From Pseudomonas helmanticensis (lineage in GTDB: Bacteria > Pseudomonadota > Gammaproteobacteria > Pseudomonadales > Pseudomonadaceae): a stretch of 64,000 nt of DNA. The position numbers were made by a program, and so were the translations under genes. Shown piece after piece: positions 16,800-25,769 of this stretch. Location of the stretch: NCBI RefSeq assembly GCF_900182985.1, contig NZ_FXUY01000002.1, forward strand, positions 622,501-686,500, read 5' to 3'. How positions within the stretch are numbered: position 1 is the first letter of the stretch; every line of letters begins with the position of its first letter. The notes beneath the pieces were generated by a model. It searched no databases. It was not told the origin of the DNA and worked only from the letters and a program-made list of their open reading frames with translations.

Positions 16800-17180
16800 A
16801 TGCCCATAGGCAAACGCGAAAGTGCGCGGATTGAGCGCAGTTTAATTACAACGCTGACCGACGCCTGCGAGACCGCAAAATTTGAAATCCAAGGTTTCGC
16901 GCGGCTCACCCACACGGCTGACTTGACTGCATTTGCTGAAACGCTGACGGCGACGTGGGTGTTTGAAACACAGATCGACAAAAAGCTCGCACTGGCTAAT
17001 ACGAAAGGTAGGTTTTTTGAGCTGACCGCGATCGCACTGCAAGAAGCAAATTTCGATGTGAAGCCCTCGGATCAAACGATCCGATTCGACTCCGAGGAAG
17101 AGTGCCAACACGCCCATGGTGGCGACTGGCAGAAGCGCTTGACGCGATCGCGTGTGGCCAAGGGTATTGAAGATGGCTAA
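16800..17180 (+). CDS. conserved hypothetical protein (often labelled Fis-family regulator)
   Basis: A 126-residue protein starting MPIGKRESARIERSLITTLT with GAAGGA upstream of ATG 16800. It has RFDSEEECQHAHGGDWQKRL near the C terminus. Similar Pseudomonas proteins are sometimes annotated as Fis-family regulators, but I see no convincing HTH, so the label is doubtful. Its last codons overlap the first codons of the following DUF1289-type gene (ATGGCTAA), implying an operon of the two. Confidence 0.65.
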   Translation: MPIGKRESARIERSLITTLTDACETAKFEIQGFARLTHTADLTAFAETLTATWVFETQIDKKLALANTKGRFFELTAIALQEANFDVKPSDQTIRFDSEEECQHAHGGDWQKRLTRSRVAKGIEDG

Positions 17181-17352
17181 GTAAATTGAAAACCCGTGCA
17201 TTTCGGTCTGCCAGCTGAGCGGCGATATGTGTGTAAGCTGCGGCCGCAGCAAAGAAGACATTCGAAAGTGGAAGCGCATGAAGCGACCGGAAAAAATGGC
17301 TGCTGTGCAAAGGGCGAATGCGCGGTTGAAAGGACTGAAGAGGGGGAATTGA
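17173..17352 (+). pseudogene. DUF1289-type zinc protein gene with a stop at codon 4
   Basis: The frame reads ATG GCT AAG TAA and then stays open for 55 codons to a TGA at 17350-17352. It encodes IENPCISVCQLSGDMCVSCG and ARLKGL. The four-Cys pattern CxxxC...CxxC followed by a basic helix (GRSKEDIRKWKRMKRPEKM) is the DUF1289 signature. The family normally begins about four residues before the first Cys pair, so codon 4 was probably a Gln (CAA) now TAA. Translation could still restart at the ATG at 17227, which would lose the first Cys pair. It overlaps the upstream gene's stop. Confidence 0.65.
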
Positions 17353-17745
17353 TAGGCTGCTTCACAGCAAAGAACAACGATCCGAAGTCAAATACGACGG
17401 GGAAATACCTCCGTCGCATCCCGCGGAATCGTGAACCTTCAAAAAATAGGCGCTATTGCCTTATTTGTTTTCAAAACCCCCTAAAAGCTTTACCCGACCG
17501 CTTCGCTGTCGGAAAGGAACCAGTTGGTGGTGGAATCAGGTCCTGAAGGGGTATTAAGTGGGGTGGAGACTCAAGCCTAACGCATTATATTTATTGAGTA
17601 AAAATGCTGTCAAGAGTTATTTTTAATAATTGGCATGATTAATGCTTAATAACATTTCGGCCACGCTTCAGTCCCCTTCTCAATGTCTTGTGATGATGCC
17701 TCCACATTCTAGGCGTCGGCATCACCCATCGAATATGCCTACGCC
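17353..17745. other. intergenic region, no gene seen
   Basis: Nearly 400 bases. It contains a short hairpin (CCGAC / GTCGG around 17499-17517) and AT-rich sequence near 17580-17650. Frames that cross it look non-coding. Confidence 0.4.
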
Positions 17746-18615
17746 TCAGAGATCGAAGGCGTCCTTGAGGATTATTTCCAGACCCATTGGCTTGCGACCT
17801 AAAAGCTCTTCAAGCATGTTGCTGGTCTCGTTAAAAGTGCCTTTTTCAATTGCTGCAAACCAACCGCTTACCACGTCAGTGATCATGGGCGGCCAACCTT
17901 GGGATTCTCTACCGACAATGAATGTTTCGGCAGAAATTGGCTGGTAAGAAATAGCGTTTCCCGTAAGGCGCGATAGGGTTTGCGCGATTTCATGAAAAGA
18001 CCAAGCCTGCCCGCTGTTCAATAAGTAGGAGCGATTTTGATGCCCTTCCTGGCTGAGCAAAACGGCCCCAGCTTCGGCAAGCTCATCAATACTGGCCAGT
18101 GCAATACAACCCTGGCCGGCAGGGGCAGTGAAATCTCTATTGGTAGCATTATCACCGAGGAATGTCGGCAGCTCATCAGCATAAAGTGGATGCGAGACAA
18201 TGGTGTAGTCCAGGCTTGATGACTTCAGAAGAGCCTCAGTCGCGATGTCACTCTCGGTAAGGCCTCCCTTCGCGTGTTGGTCGTTGTTGCATCGCTGGAT
18301 GCTCGTGTAGATCAGATGACGGACCCCGGCTCTACGCGCAGCATCAATCACATTTTTATGCTCGCTCACCCGATCACTGAAAACATTTGAGGACACCAAG
18401 TAAATCTTGTCCACGCCAGCGAAGGCGCTGACAAGAGATTTATAGTCGGTGTAATCACCATAACGAACCTCAATTCCTAACGCGGTAAGTGTCCGTGTCC
18501 TACGAGCATTTCTGGCCAATGCAACCAGACTGGAGGCAGGGACCTTTTCGACTAACGATCTGAGTACCGCCCCGCCAAGTCTTCCTGTCGAGCCCGTGAC
18601 CAGAATTTTCGCCAT
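17746..18615 (-). CDS. NmrA-like NAD(P)-binding oxidoreductase
   Basis: A 289-residue atypical SDR of the NmrA/QorB type. The N-terminal dinucleotide motif is ILVTGSTGRLGGAV, with ALARNARR after strand 2, VDKIYLVSS, and a YTSIQRC segment in place of the usual YxxxK active site. QorB-type proteins reduce quinones with NAD(P)H; others only sense NADP. ATG 18615 precedes the motif directly. It is divergent from a LysR regulator across 120 bases that carry an inverted repeat, a typical regulator-target pair for quinone or electrophile stress (inference). Confidence 0.85.
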   Translation of the reverse strand: MAKILVTGSTGRLGGAVLRSLVEKVPASSLVALARNARRTRTLTALGIEVRYGDYTDYKSLVSAFAGVDKIYLVSSNVFSDRVSEHKNVIDAARRAGVRHLIYTSIQRCNNDQHAKGGLTESDIATEALLKSSSLDYTIVSHPLYADELPTFLGDNATNRDFTAPAGQGCIALASIDELAEAGAVLLSQEGHQNRSYLLNSGQAWSFHEIAQTLSRLTGNAISYQPISAETFIVGRESQGWPPMITDVVSGWFAAIEKGTFNETSNMLEELLGRKPMGLEIILKDAFDL

Positions 18616-18635
18616 GCAATTTCGCCTTTCTATTT

Positions 18636-18659
18636 TAGTGATTTGGTTAGTCGTCACTA
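18636..18659. promoter_or_regulatory. TAGTGA-N12-TCACTA dyad, candidate LysR operator
   Basis: A perfect 6-bp inverted repeat with a 12-base spacer lies between the divergent NmrA-like and LysR genes. Its size fits a LysR recognition site. Confidence 0.5.
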
Positions 18660-18735
18660 TGGGTACAAAGACGGCACAGAATTAGTCTTCAAAAGGTAGA
18701 ATCAGCTTCAACCAAAAGTTAGAGATGACTTCAGA

Positions 18736-19665
18736 ATGCTTGGCAATATTGAATTGTTCGTTCGTGTAGCCGAAGCCGCCAGCTTTTCGGAAGCCGCTAG
18801 GCGATTGGGCGTTTCTTCCGCGGCGGTCAGTAAAAGTATTGCCCGCCTGGAAACAAAGCTGGGCGCACGCTTGTTCCAGCGCAGCACCCGAAGCTTGACT
18901 CTCACAGAGTCAGGTGAGGCGTTTTTCCAGCAGGTTGCGGGCAGCCTCGATGATATTCAGTCAGCGATTGCACAATTGGGTGAGTCACGCGATCTACCGT
19001 CGGGTCGATTGCGTGTCAATTTGGCCCCATCCTTTGCCTTTGATTACGTCCTCCCCCTGCTAAAAAATTTCAAACAGCGTTACCCCGACGTTGTTCCCGA
19101 TTGGCACTTGGAAATAAGGCGCGTTGATCTAATTGGTGACGGTTTTGATGTAGCGATTGGCGGTGGGATTGAACTGTCACCTGAGGTCGTAGCGAGGGAA
19201 CTGGCCAAGCTTCATCTCGTCATCGTCGCCTCCCCAGAATGGCTGGTAGGACGAGTTTTACCCGTTGTACCAGCGGACCTTGAAGGGCAAGACGGTATCG
19301 TCGCGCGCTCTACAGATACCGGTCGACTACGCTCTTGGACGCTGCGTAATGCTGGCAAAGAGACGTTTGACTTAAACCTCAAACCTACAGCGATCATGAA
19401 TGATCCTGAGGCCCTGTGCAGTTGCGCTCGGATGGGCCTAGGTGTGGCATTGGTTCCCCTTGAGCGAGCGTGGCCCTGGTTGCAGAAAGGTGAGCTAGTC
19501 CGACTTTTGCCGGGCTGGTACGTCGATCTGGGGTCGATCTCGGTTTACTACCCTGCAAGAAAAGCGCTACCCGCCAAGACCAGGGTGTTTATTGATTTTC
19601 TACTGGAGCATTTTCAGGGAAATCTCAGTGATCAATTCAGTGCTACGAGCAAATTGAACACTTAA
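18736..19665 (+). CDS. LysR-family regulator divergent from NmrA-like gene
   Basis: A 309-residue LysR regulator. The N-terminal wHTH reads AASFSEAARRLGVSSAAVSKSI, given in part as SFSEAARRLGVSSAAVSK, followed by LETKLGARLFQRSTRSLTLT. The substrate-binding region has the AaeR/DhcR-like start SGRLRVNLAPSFAFDYVLP and GDGFDVAIGGG. The short N terminus (MLGNIELFVRVAE) supports ATG 18736. It likely controls the NmrA-like gene. A GC-rich hairpin follows its stop. Confidence 0.9.
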   Translation: MLGNIELFVRVAEAASFSEAARRLGVSSAAVSKSIARLETKLGARLFQRSTRSLTLTESGEAFFQQVAGSLDDIQSAIAQLGESRDLPSGRLRVNLAPSFAFDYVLPLLKNFKQRYPDVVPDWHLEIRRVDLIGDGFDVAIGGGIELSPEVVARELAKLHLVIVASPEWLVGRVLPVVPADLEGQDGIVARSTDTGRLRSWTLRNAGKETFDLNLKPTAIMNDPEALCSCARMGLGVALVPLERAWPWLQKGELVRLLPGWYVDLGSISVYYPARKALPAKTRVFIDFLLEHFQGNLSDQFSATSKLNT

Positions 19666-19687
19666 CCCTCACCCACCAAACACCCAG

Positions 19688-19711
19688 CTGGCTCGATTTG
19701 GCGCGAGCCAG
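19688..19711 (+). terminator. hairpin downstream of LysR gene
   Basis: CTGGCTCG pairs with CGAGCCAG around an 8-base loop, then TCTTCT. It lies 22 bases after the stop and is a plausible intrinsic terminator with an imperfect U-tract. Confidence 0.6.
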
Positions 19712-20086
19712 TCTTCTGGATATCTCCTCCATAGAAAGCCTTGCCGTATATCTTCCGCTTCCTTCCTCAACCCTTCTTCTGCGCCTTACCTACAAAACTG
19801 TAGGAGGGAGGCAACCATTTCGATCCTTTCCTAACACTTCACCATGACGAATCCCATACTTCAGTATTAGCCGGCAGCACTCTGGCGCTAAAAAATTCGG
19901 ACTTACGTAGAAGTGTTTATTTGTTAAAAACAACCCATTCTAGATCCAAGACAAAAAACAAAGTTACCGAAAAACCAAAAGATTAAAAAGCATTCAGATC
20001 AATGTACGCATTCAGAACGTTACAGACTCAAGGCCGCACTTGCATTATCAGCATAATGACAAGTCTCTTAGTCCAAGGTGAAAGGA
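19712..20086. other. upstream region of the first cyn-type LysR gene
   Basis: About 375 bases without a gene. It carries a 67-base block (19855-19921) also found upstream of the second, paralogous LysR gene. The remainder near 19925-20060 is AT-rich. Confidence 0.55.
19855..19921 (+). promoter_or_regulatory. 67-base conserved block upstream of LysR 1 (copy A)
   Basis: The block begins CATACTTCAGTATTAGC and ends AAGTGTTTATT. It aligns without gaps to 35522-35588, upstream of the paralogous LysR gene. The core ATACT-TC-AGTAT is a LysR-type dyad. A shorter relative occurs at 31477-31493 before the LRAT-fold gene. Confidence 0.7.
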
Positions 20087-21034
20087 ATGAACAGAAACGA
20101 TCTTCGCAAAATTGACTTCAGTCTTTTAATAATTTTTGAAACTTTGATGGAAGAGCACAGCCTCACACGCACTGGCGAAAAACTGTTTCTGTGTCAATCC
20201 GCGATAAGTGCTTCTTTAAACCGACTGCGTCAACTTTTCGATGACCCCCTCTTCGTTCGACTTGGCAGAACTATGGAGCCTACAAGTAGAGCCATTGAAA
20301 TACTCCAAAATCTAACTCCCGCAATAGACAAAATGGCGGTAGCGTTACACAACGTCAGCGACTTCGACCCTAAGACCAGTTCATCTGTATTCAAAATAGG
20401 CCTTTCAGATGACGTCGAATATTCCCTGCTGCCTTGCCTGCTGCGTCAACTGAGACAGGAAGCACCTCAAATCAGCTTTGCAGTTCATCGTACTGACCAT
20501 TCGGTGATCGCAGACCAGCTCTCTAGTGGTGAGATATCCCTTGGCGTTAGCAACAGCCGTGATCTGCCAGCCAACGCTAAACGTAAATTTTTGAGAAACA
20601 TACGCCCGACCGTTTTAAGTGCTGACTCACAGATGCAGCCTCTCGACCTAGATGAGTACTGCAAACGCCCGCATGTCTCAATTTCGCTTAGTGGCGAAAT
20701 GACTGATCACGTCGATCGTGCCTTAGGATCTCTAGGTCGACAACGTCAGGTGGTCTTGGCAGTGCCTCAATACAGCGCTCTGAAAGCACTAATTGAACAC
20801 TCGGACCTGGTAGCAGTAGTACCCGATTACGTTGCGAAGGCGATGTTGAGACAGGGCGGCTTACGTATGGATCCCGTGCCGGTGACCCTCCCCTCAGCCG
20901 ACCTATCGCTGTCCTGGAGCGCCATGCTGGACAACGATGCTGGCGAACGCTGGCTGCGCTCCCGAGTTACTCATCACCTCTGTGAAAAACGGGCCACTCC
21001 GGGCGAAATCAGTCCAAACACACAAGCTGCCTGA
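20087..21034 (+). CDS. LysR-family regulator of the first cyanate module
   Basis: A 315-residue LysR regulator of the NodD-like branch: MNRNDLRKIDFSLLIIFETL, SLTRTGEKLFLCQSAISASL and LRQLFDDPLFVRLGR. It is a close paralogue of the regulator at 35792. The first five codons after ATG 20087 match that paralogue, and AGGTGA stands 5 bases upstream. It precedes cynS in the same direction with a 148-base gap carrying a motif shared by all three cynS copies, so it probably activates this module. It is not the CynR type; a CynR-like protein lies at 40801. Confidence 0.9.
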   Translation: MNRNDLRKIDFSLLIIFETLMEEHSLTRTGEKLFLCQSAISASLNRLRQLFDDPLFVRLGRTMEPTSRAIEILQNLTPAIDKMAVALHNVSDFDPKTSSSVFKIGLSDDVEYSLLPCLLRQLRQEAPQISFAVHRTDHSVIADQLSSGEISLGVSNSRDLPANAKRKFLRNIRPTVLSADSQMQPLDLDEYCKRPHVSISLSGEMTDHVDRALGSLGRQRQVVLAVPQYSALKALIEHSDLVAVVPDYVAKAMLRQGGLRMDPVPVTLPSADLSLSWSAMLDNDAGERWLRSRVTHHLCEKRATPGEISPNTQAA

Positions 21035-21048
21035 GCCCCCGACTGCCT

Positions 21049-21098
21049 CTATAGGTAGGACTTATGCAGAGCATTGTTTATCGGTCTTGGACGCTATC
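21049..21098 (+). promoter_or_regulatory. conserved leader motif upstream of cynS copy 1
   Basis: The block CTATAGGTAGGACTTAT ... GGTCTTGGACGCTATC recurs before cynS copy 2 (27062-27111) and, more diverged, before the decayed third copy (36815-36862). Conservation in non-coding sequence, 80-140 bases before the start codon, suggests a shared activator site or promoter. Confidence 0.7.
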
Positions 21099-21182
21099 GA
21101 ACAAACAGCACAAGATTGTTTCACACCAAACGCAACACAAACCTAGCAACACAACTCAAGCAATTCCGACAGGAGATACACC

Positions 21183-21650
21183 ATGACACAGTCCCACGCT
21201 TACAAAGACACTAGCCTTGAACTGACCGCCAAAATTCTGGACGCCAAGGCTCGCAAGAAACTTTCTTTCGAAGACGTCACCGAAGGTACCGGCCTCGGCC
21301 TAGCGTACGTCACCGCAGCCCTACTGGGCCAGCATCCACTGCCTGAAGCCGCGGCCAAAGTGATCGGCAAAAAACTGGATCTGGATGCCGATTCGGTAGC
21401 CCGCCTGCAAATCATCCCGCTGCGCGGCGGTCTGGATGGCGTACCTACGGATCCGACCATTTACCGCTTCTACGAAATGATCCAGATCTACGGCACAACC
21501 CTCAAAGCTCTGGTTCACGAACAATTCGGCGACGGCATCATCAGCGCGATTAACTTCAAGCTGAACATGAAAAAAGTTGAAGACCCAGAAGGTGGTCACC
21601 GTGCAGTAATCACCCTCGACGGTAAGTTCCTGCCACTGCGTCCTTTCTAA
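21183..21650 (+). CDS. cynS: cyanate hydratase (cyanase), copy 1
   Basis: A 155-residue enzyme that converts cyanate and bicarbonate to CO2 and carbamate, which decays to ammonia and CO2. The N-terminal helical domain has [20 protein letters not shown]. The C-terminal catalytic domain has [14 protein letters not shown] (Arg96/Glu99 equivalents) and [11 protein letters not shown] (Ser122 equivalent). AGGAG precedes ATG 21183. It is followed by a hairpin, a DUF2790 gene and cynT, forming a cynS-DUF2790-cynT unit repeated at 27195. Confidence 0.96.
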   Translation: MTQSHAYKDTSLELTAKILDAKARKKLSFEDVTEGTGLGLAYVTAALLGQHPLPEAAAKVIGKKLDLDADSVARLQIIPLRGGLDGVPTDPTIYRFYEMIQIYGTTLKALVHEQFGDGIISAINFKLNMKKVEDPEGGHRAVITLDGKFLPLRPF

Positions 21651-21673
21651 GGTTGCAAATGAAATCGTAATTT

Positions 21674-21693
21674 GGCCCGCAGCCATGCGGGCC
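21674..21693 (+). terminator. intra-operon hairpin after cynS copy 1
   Basis: GGCCCGCA pairs with TGCGGGCC around GCCA, 23 bases after cynS. Equivalent hairpins follow cynS copies 2 and 3. The U-tract is weak (TGCTTC), so it may be an attenuator or a stabiliser that lowers expression of the downstream genes. Confidence 0.65.
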
Positions 21694-21748
21694 TGCTTCA
21701 AACTACTTAATCATTTACTACTCATCACCATAGATTGGAGGATTCATC

Positions 21749-21997
21749 ATGAAAAATATTCTGTTTCTCGCATTGTCCTTGACAGCTTCGCTCTCAGCTT
21801 ATGCACAAGATGTAGTCGTCGCAACCGAGGCAGTGCCTTACCAATACGGTATGCACTTGGATGTCGCCAAAGTCATCCATATCACTGAAGCGGCAAATGT
21901 TTGTGGCCCAACTCCAGTGCAGATGACTTATCAAGACTCTCAGGGAAAAACGCATACTCTGGAATACAGCATCATCGGCGGCGGCTGCACTAACTGA
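21749..21997 (+). CDS. DUF2790 small periplasmic protein, copy a
   Basis: An 82-residue protein with a Sec signal peptide ([20 protein letters not shown]) and a mature domain of about 60 residues: [14 protein letters not shown], a Cys in [18 protein letters not shown], and a second Cys at the C terminus (GGGCTN), probably forming a disulfide. DUF2790 is typical of Pseudomonas and its function is unknown. GGAGGATTCATC precedes the ATG. Three copies lie in the cyanate modules and one at 57583. Confidence 0.88.
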   Translation: MKNILFLALSLTASLSAYAQDVVVATEAVPYQYGMHLDVAKVIHITEAANVCGPTPVQMTYQDSQGKTHTLEYSIIGGGCTN

Positions 21998-22038
21998 TTG
22001 CAACAAAACCATTTAGCGAATCACAAAGGGAAAACAAG

Positions 22039-22698
22039 ATGAAAGCTCTTATTGATGGCTTGTTGAAATTTCAAAAAGAAGTGTTTCCTCAGCGGACAAA
22101 TCTGTTCAAGCACCTGGCTACGACTCAACATCCAGGCACCTTGTTCATCAGCTGTTCTGACAGCCGTGTAGTACCTGAACTGCTGATGCAGCAAGAGCCT
22201 GGCGAGCTGTTTGTCATTCGCAACGCCGGCAATATCGTGCCGTCCTATAGCCCTCAATCGGGTGGGGTATCAGCCACGATTGAATACGCTGTCGCTGTGC
22301 TCGGTGTAACAGACATCGTGATTTGCGGCCACTCCGACTGCGGCGCCATGACAGCCGTTGCTAAGTGCAAATGCATGGATCATCTGCCTGCTGTCGCTGG
22401 CTGGTTGCAACATGCCGAGTCGGCAAAAGTCATCAACGAATCTCGCCCTCACGCCAGTGAAGCAGCCAAAGTCAGTTCGATGGTGCGTGAGAACGTCATT
22501 GCCCAACTGGCCAACATCCAGACCCATCCGAGCGTGCGCTTGGCCCAGGAAAAAGGACTGTTGAATTTGCATGGTTGGGTATACGACATCGAAACTGGAT
22601 CGATCGACGCTCTGGATGCCGACAACCGCAGCTTCAAGTCCTTGATCAAGCACCCGACTACCTGCGCTGTGCATTCGCGTGCTCTAGCAGTGGCATGA
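22039..22698 (+). CDS. cynT: beta-class carbonic anhydrase, copy 1
   Basis: A 219-residue zinc enzyme that restores bicarbonate from CO2 so that cyanase does not deplete the cell. Zinc ligands are visible in [12 protein letters not shown] (Cys and Asp) and CGHSDCGAM (His and Cys), as in E. coli CynT. The DNA is nearly identical to copy 3 (28055): I count about 20 differences in 660 bases, most of them at the two ends. It is 41 bases after the DUF2790 gene and closes the first module. Confidence 0.95.
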   Translation: MKALIDGLLKFQKEVFPQRTNLFKHLATTQHPGTLFISCSDSRVVPELLMQQEPGELFVIRNAGNIVPSYSPQSGGVSATIEYAVAVLGVTDIVICGHSDCGAMTAVAKCKCMDHLPAVAGWLQHAESAKVINESRPHASEAAKVSSMVRENVIAQLANIQTHPSVRLAQEKGLLNLHGWVYDIETGSIDALDADNRSFKSLIKHPTTCAVHSRALAVA

Positions 22699-23149
22699 TC
22701 CGCTCCGCGCTGAAACGGTCATGCACTCAAGCAAGGGATGTTATAGGGAAAGTAATTTTCAGCGATAAAGAAAAATCCAATGCGATTTATGAAGTCGTAG
22801 CGCTTTGGGCAGTTAATAGCAAAAACTGTCCCATAGCGTAGCAACAAGAACTACCAAATAAGCAAGAATGACGATGATTAATTTTGCAAAGCAAAACAAT
22901 CAAACACGGAGGACTCGCTTGCTCCGTTTACCGTTGAGTTGATGTACATTGCAATAACTTGCCTTGCATACGTTTTTAGCAACAAGTCAAAAGATCATGA
23001 GTTTTCACTGGTCAATATTTCACCGTGACACTGTTGCTCTGAGGTATCGGCAAGCACTGTATCGGCGCATTGCAGCCTCGTTTCTCAAGCACTGCGGTAT
23101 TTCTGATACGCCAATGACTCAACAGCACTTCCATAATGGAGCAATCGTC
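22699..23149. other. intergenic region, no gene seen
   Basis: About 450 bases after cynT copy 1. A short dyad ACGGAG / CTCCGT (22906-22927) could be a weak terminator. The frame entering the GST gene from upstream (from 22964) lacks a ribosome-binding site and homology-like features. Confidence 0.4.
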
Positions 23150-23773
23150 ATGAGCCTCACTCTCTACGGTTTTGACGCCAGTCCGTATGTCCGCACAGTA
23201 AAAATGCTTCTCAAAGAAAAAGATGCAAGCTTCGATCAGTTGCACGTCAACGTGATGAAAGGCGAACCTCACGCGCCTGAGCACCTGGCACGTCATGCAT
23301 TCGGCAAAATTCCGGTCATCGACCATGATGGTTTCAAGGTCATTGAGACCAGCGCGATCATGACTTATCTCGATGATGTCTTGCCCGGGATTTCGCTTAC
23401 TCCCGACAACGCCAAAGATCGCGCTCGCAGCCAAATGGCGCAAGGTATCGATGACTCTTACGGCTACAGCGCGATGGTATCTGTATTCGGTTACTACCTT
23501 TTCCCGGACTTCATTGGCGGACAGAACAACGATTCGCTTCGTGAAGGCATCGACGACTCAAAATTGGTGTTGGGTGAGCTGATGAGAATGAAAGGTAACG
23601 ACGCATTTATTGCCGGCAAAAACCTATCCATTGGTGACCTGTTCTTGGCCCCTGCGTGCGCCTATTTGACGATGACTCCAGCCGCAGACCAGGTCCTTTC
23701 TATCGACGGCTTTAGTGACTGGTGGGGTAGGATCAAGACGCTGTCGAGCTTCAAAACGACTCCACCCGCATAG
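23150..23773 (+). CDS. glutathione S-transferase family protein
   Basis: A 207-residue GST. The thioredoxin-like N-terminal domain has YGFDASPYVRTVKMLLKEKD, split here as YGFDASPYVRTVK, the cis-Pro region GKIPVIDHDG, and the glutathione-binding IETSAIMTYLDD. The C-terminal helical domain includes AGKNLSIGDLFLAPACAYL. It would conjugate or reduce electrophiles with glutathione. ATG 23150 has GGAG 9 bases upstream; the longer frame upstream is not typical of the family. Its place in a cyanate locus with glutaredoxin and glutathione reductase hints that the locus handles thiol-reactive compounds. Confidence 0.9.
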   Translation: MSLTLYGFDASPYVRTVKMLLKEKDASFDQLHVNVMKGEPHAPEHLARHAFGKIPVIDHDGFKVIETSAIMTYLDDVLPGISLTPDNAKDRARSQMAQGIDDSYGYSAMVSVFGYYLFPDFIGGQNNDSLREGIDDSKLVLGELMRMKGNDAFIAGKNLSIGDLFLAPACAYLTMTPAADQVLSIDGFSDWWGRIKTLSSFKTTPPA

Positions 23774-23800
23774 GATGACGCAATTGGAAGCAGGAACGCG

Positions 23801-23819
23801 CCGGGGCAAATCGCCCCGG
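23801..23819 (+). terminator. GC-rich hairpin after GST gene
   Basis: CCGGGGC pairs with GCCCCGG around AAATC, 27 bases after the GST stop. There is no U-tract on this strand. Confidence 0.5.
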
Positions 23820-24098
23820 GGTGCTAAAAAACCAGACCGCCCGCCTCGACTGAAACGGGTGATCATCCGATGAACAATTAGCGTCTCATCACACCGTTTC
23901 ACAGCTCTTAACTCGTTACAAAAACGCCCCCTGCTCATAATCTCAACTGGCAGCACTCGATTCAAATCAGTGCATTTGAAAGCGCCCAGCAGCAGTTTTC
24001 TAAATTACCCCCAGTCGCCGACTGATGGGTTGAGTGGATAGCAGACCGACCGCTGCTATCCGATTTGCACCACCGTCGACCTTAAAAAGAGGCGTAAC
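23820..24098. other. upstream region of the anion-channel gene
   Basis: About 280 bases containing a 43-base block (23875-23917) shared with the region upstream of the hydrolase gene at 52513. No coding frame seen. Confidence 0.5.
23875..23917 (+). promoter_or_regulatory. 43-base shared upstream element, copy 1
   Basis: The block CAATTAGCGTCTCATC... through ...CTCTTAACTCGTT differs from 52376-52418 at only 4 of 43 positions. Both copies lie on the plus strand, about 95-180 bases before a start codon, and are followed by a CATAAT/CATAGT-like hexamer. A shared promoter with activator site is likely. Confidence 0.7.
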
Positions 24099-25136
24099 TT
24101 GAGTAGCGAAATCCGCATCCTGACCCCGCCAGCCGAAACCATTCAGGCATACGGCACTCCTTTGACAGCCACTCGGGAAGGTACCCTGAGTTACCTGCCG
24201 GTAGCTCTATTCGGCGCGGTTATGGGCCTGACCGGTTTATCGTCAGCTTGGAAATTCGCAGATAGCCTGTACGGCTTACCCTCATGGATCGCTGGCTTTT
24301 TCAGCTATATCGCGATCCTGGCTTTCCTCTTGGTAGGGACAGGCTATGCAATCAAGGCAGCTACAGGATTCAAGGCTGTTAAGGCCGAGTTCCAGCATCC
24401 CATCGCCGGCAACCTCTTTGGAACACTGTTCATCAGCCTCCTCCTGATTCCGAACCCCCTATCCGATTACAGCTTGTCGCTAGCGCGCTGGATCTGGGTG
24501 ATGGGAACGCTGGGCATGATCCTGTTTGCCTGGGTGATCATTTCCCGCTGGCTCGGACAGCAACAGCAGCCAGGTCATGCCACTCCAGCATGGCTTATTC
24601 CCATGGTCGGATTGATAAACATCCCAATAGCAGTACCCACCTTACAGATTCATGGCCAAGACGAGTTGTTGATGTTCTCGCTTGCCATTGGGTTCTTCTT
24701 CGCAATTCCATTGTTCACGCTTATCATGTCGAGACTGATATTCGAAAAGCCGCTTATCCTGTCGCTTCAGCCATCCTTCATGATTCTCGTCGCCCCCTTT
24801 GCCGTTGGTTTTTCAGCTTATGTGAATGTCGTGGGTGAAGTAGACCGGTTTGCAACCGCCCTTTACATGCTGACTATTTTTTTGCTGTCCGTGATGATAG
24901 GTCGCTTACGTTATCTGGCGATCGTCTGCCCTTTTCGCTTGTCCTGGTGGTCCGTGAGCTTTCCTCTCGCTTCTGCTTCTGTGTGTGCATTGCGCTACGC
25001 CAAACATTCACCCAATCTTTTTACTCATGCAGTGGCGATTGTATTGTTGATCGGAGTGACATTAATTTTGCTCTCCATGTCCGTGAAGACCGTTTCGAAT
25101 CTGTTGAAAGGCAATTTGAAGTTATTGATGGGTTAA
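24099..25136 (+). CDS. SLAC1/TehA-family anion channel or transporter
   Basis: A 345-residue membrane protein with about ten hydrophobic segments. Family features are the N-terminal LPVALFGAVMGLTGLSSAW and repeated helix pairs such as AYVNVVGEVDRFATALYM. TDT/SLAC1 proteins carry small anions, tellurite-related compounds or C4-dicarboxylates. In this locus the plausible cargo is a small anion such as cyanate or bicarbonate (inference). The start is a TTG at 24099 with AAAAGAGG upstream. The upstream region carries an element shared with a gene cluster at 52.5 kb. Confidence 0.85.
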   Translation: MSSEIRILTPPAETIQAYGTPLTATREGTLSYLPVALFGAVMGLTGLSSAWKFADSLYGLPSWIAGFFSYIAILAFLLVGTGYAIKAATGFKAVKAEFQHPIAGNLFGTLFISLLLIPNPLSDYSLSLARWIWVMGTLGMILFAWVIISRWLGQQQQPGHATPAWLIPMVGLINIPIAVPTLQIHGQDELLMFSLAIGFFFAIPLFTLIMSRLIFEKPLILSLQPSFMILVAPFAVGFSAYVNVVGEVDRFATALYMLTIFLLSVMIGRLRYLAIVCPFRLSWWSVSFPLASASVCALRYAKHSPNLFTHAVAIVLLIGVTLILLSMSVKTVSNLLKGNLKLLMG

Positions 25137-25769
25137 CAATCAAAAAAAATATCCGCGCACCGCCCTCTAACACCCCTAGTTATTTAATTCTGCGCACCAG
25201 CACTTTTTCAAAAAAGCATACCCCCTTACCGATTCTCTACCAGCAAGAGTTCGGAGTACTTAAAAGGCGAAAATCATGCACCATAGTACCGATAAATTTG
25301 CCTTGCTCTCCCCCCTATTGAACTACTACGTTCTCAAAAAATAAATTATCCGTTGAAGCGAAACCTGGATGCCAAGCAAACTACATTGATTTGCAGTGCA
25401 CAATCAATTGACAATCAACCGACCACTGATCTTAACCAAAGGGCTGACTGCAAGCGTATCAAGCTCACACATTGAAAATTCCAGTGCTAAGCAAAGCTGG
25501 GGAACAACCTATGGCTAAAAGAATCACTAAAAAACATAAAAGCCGCGGTGTGAAACCTTGAACAATATGACACAAAGCTTTGAAGCTATTCCGCACCACA
25601 ACATTAAATTCAATTAATTTAATTCAGTAGCACAAGTATAGAAAGTCAGTATATTCATTTCACATAATAACTCATCTATTGCGCCTTCATGATATTTGAC
25701 GACATCCCCTGACCACACTAGCCTGTAATAAAAATACGGTTCAGTACACCACCAATGGGGTCAAAGCAC
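25137..25769. other. long AT-rich gap between channel gene and lone cynT
   Basis: About 630 bases without a convincing gene. Two mini-frames with possible starts (22 codons at 25276; 16 very basic codons at 25511) are too short to judge. The rest is AT-rich. The promoter for cynT copy 2 should be near its 3' end. Confidence 0.4.
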
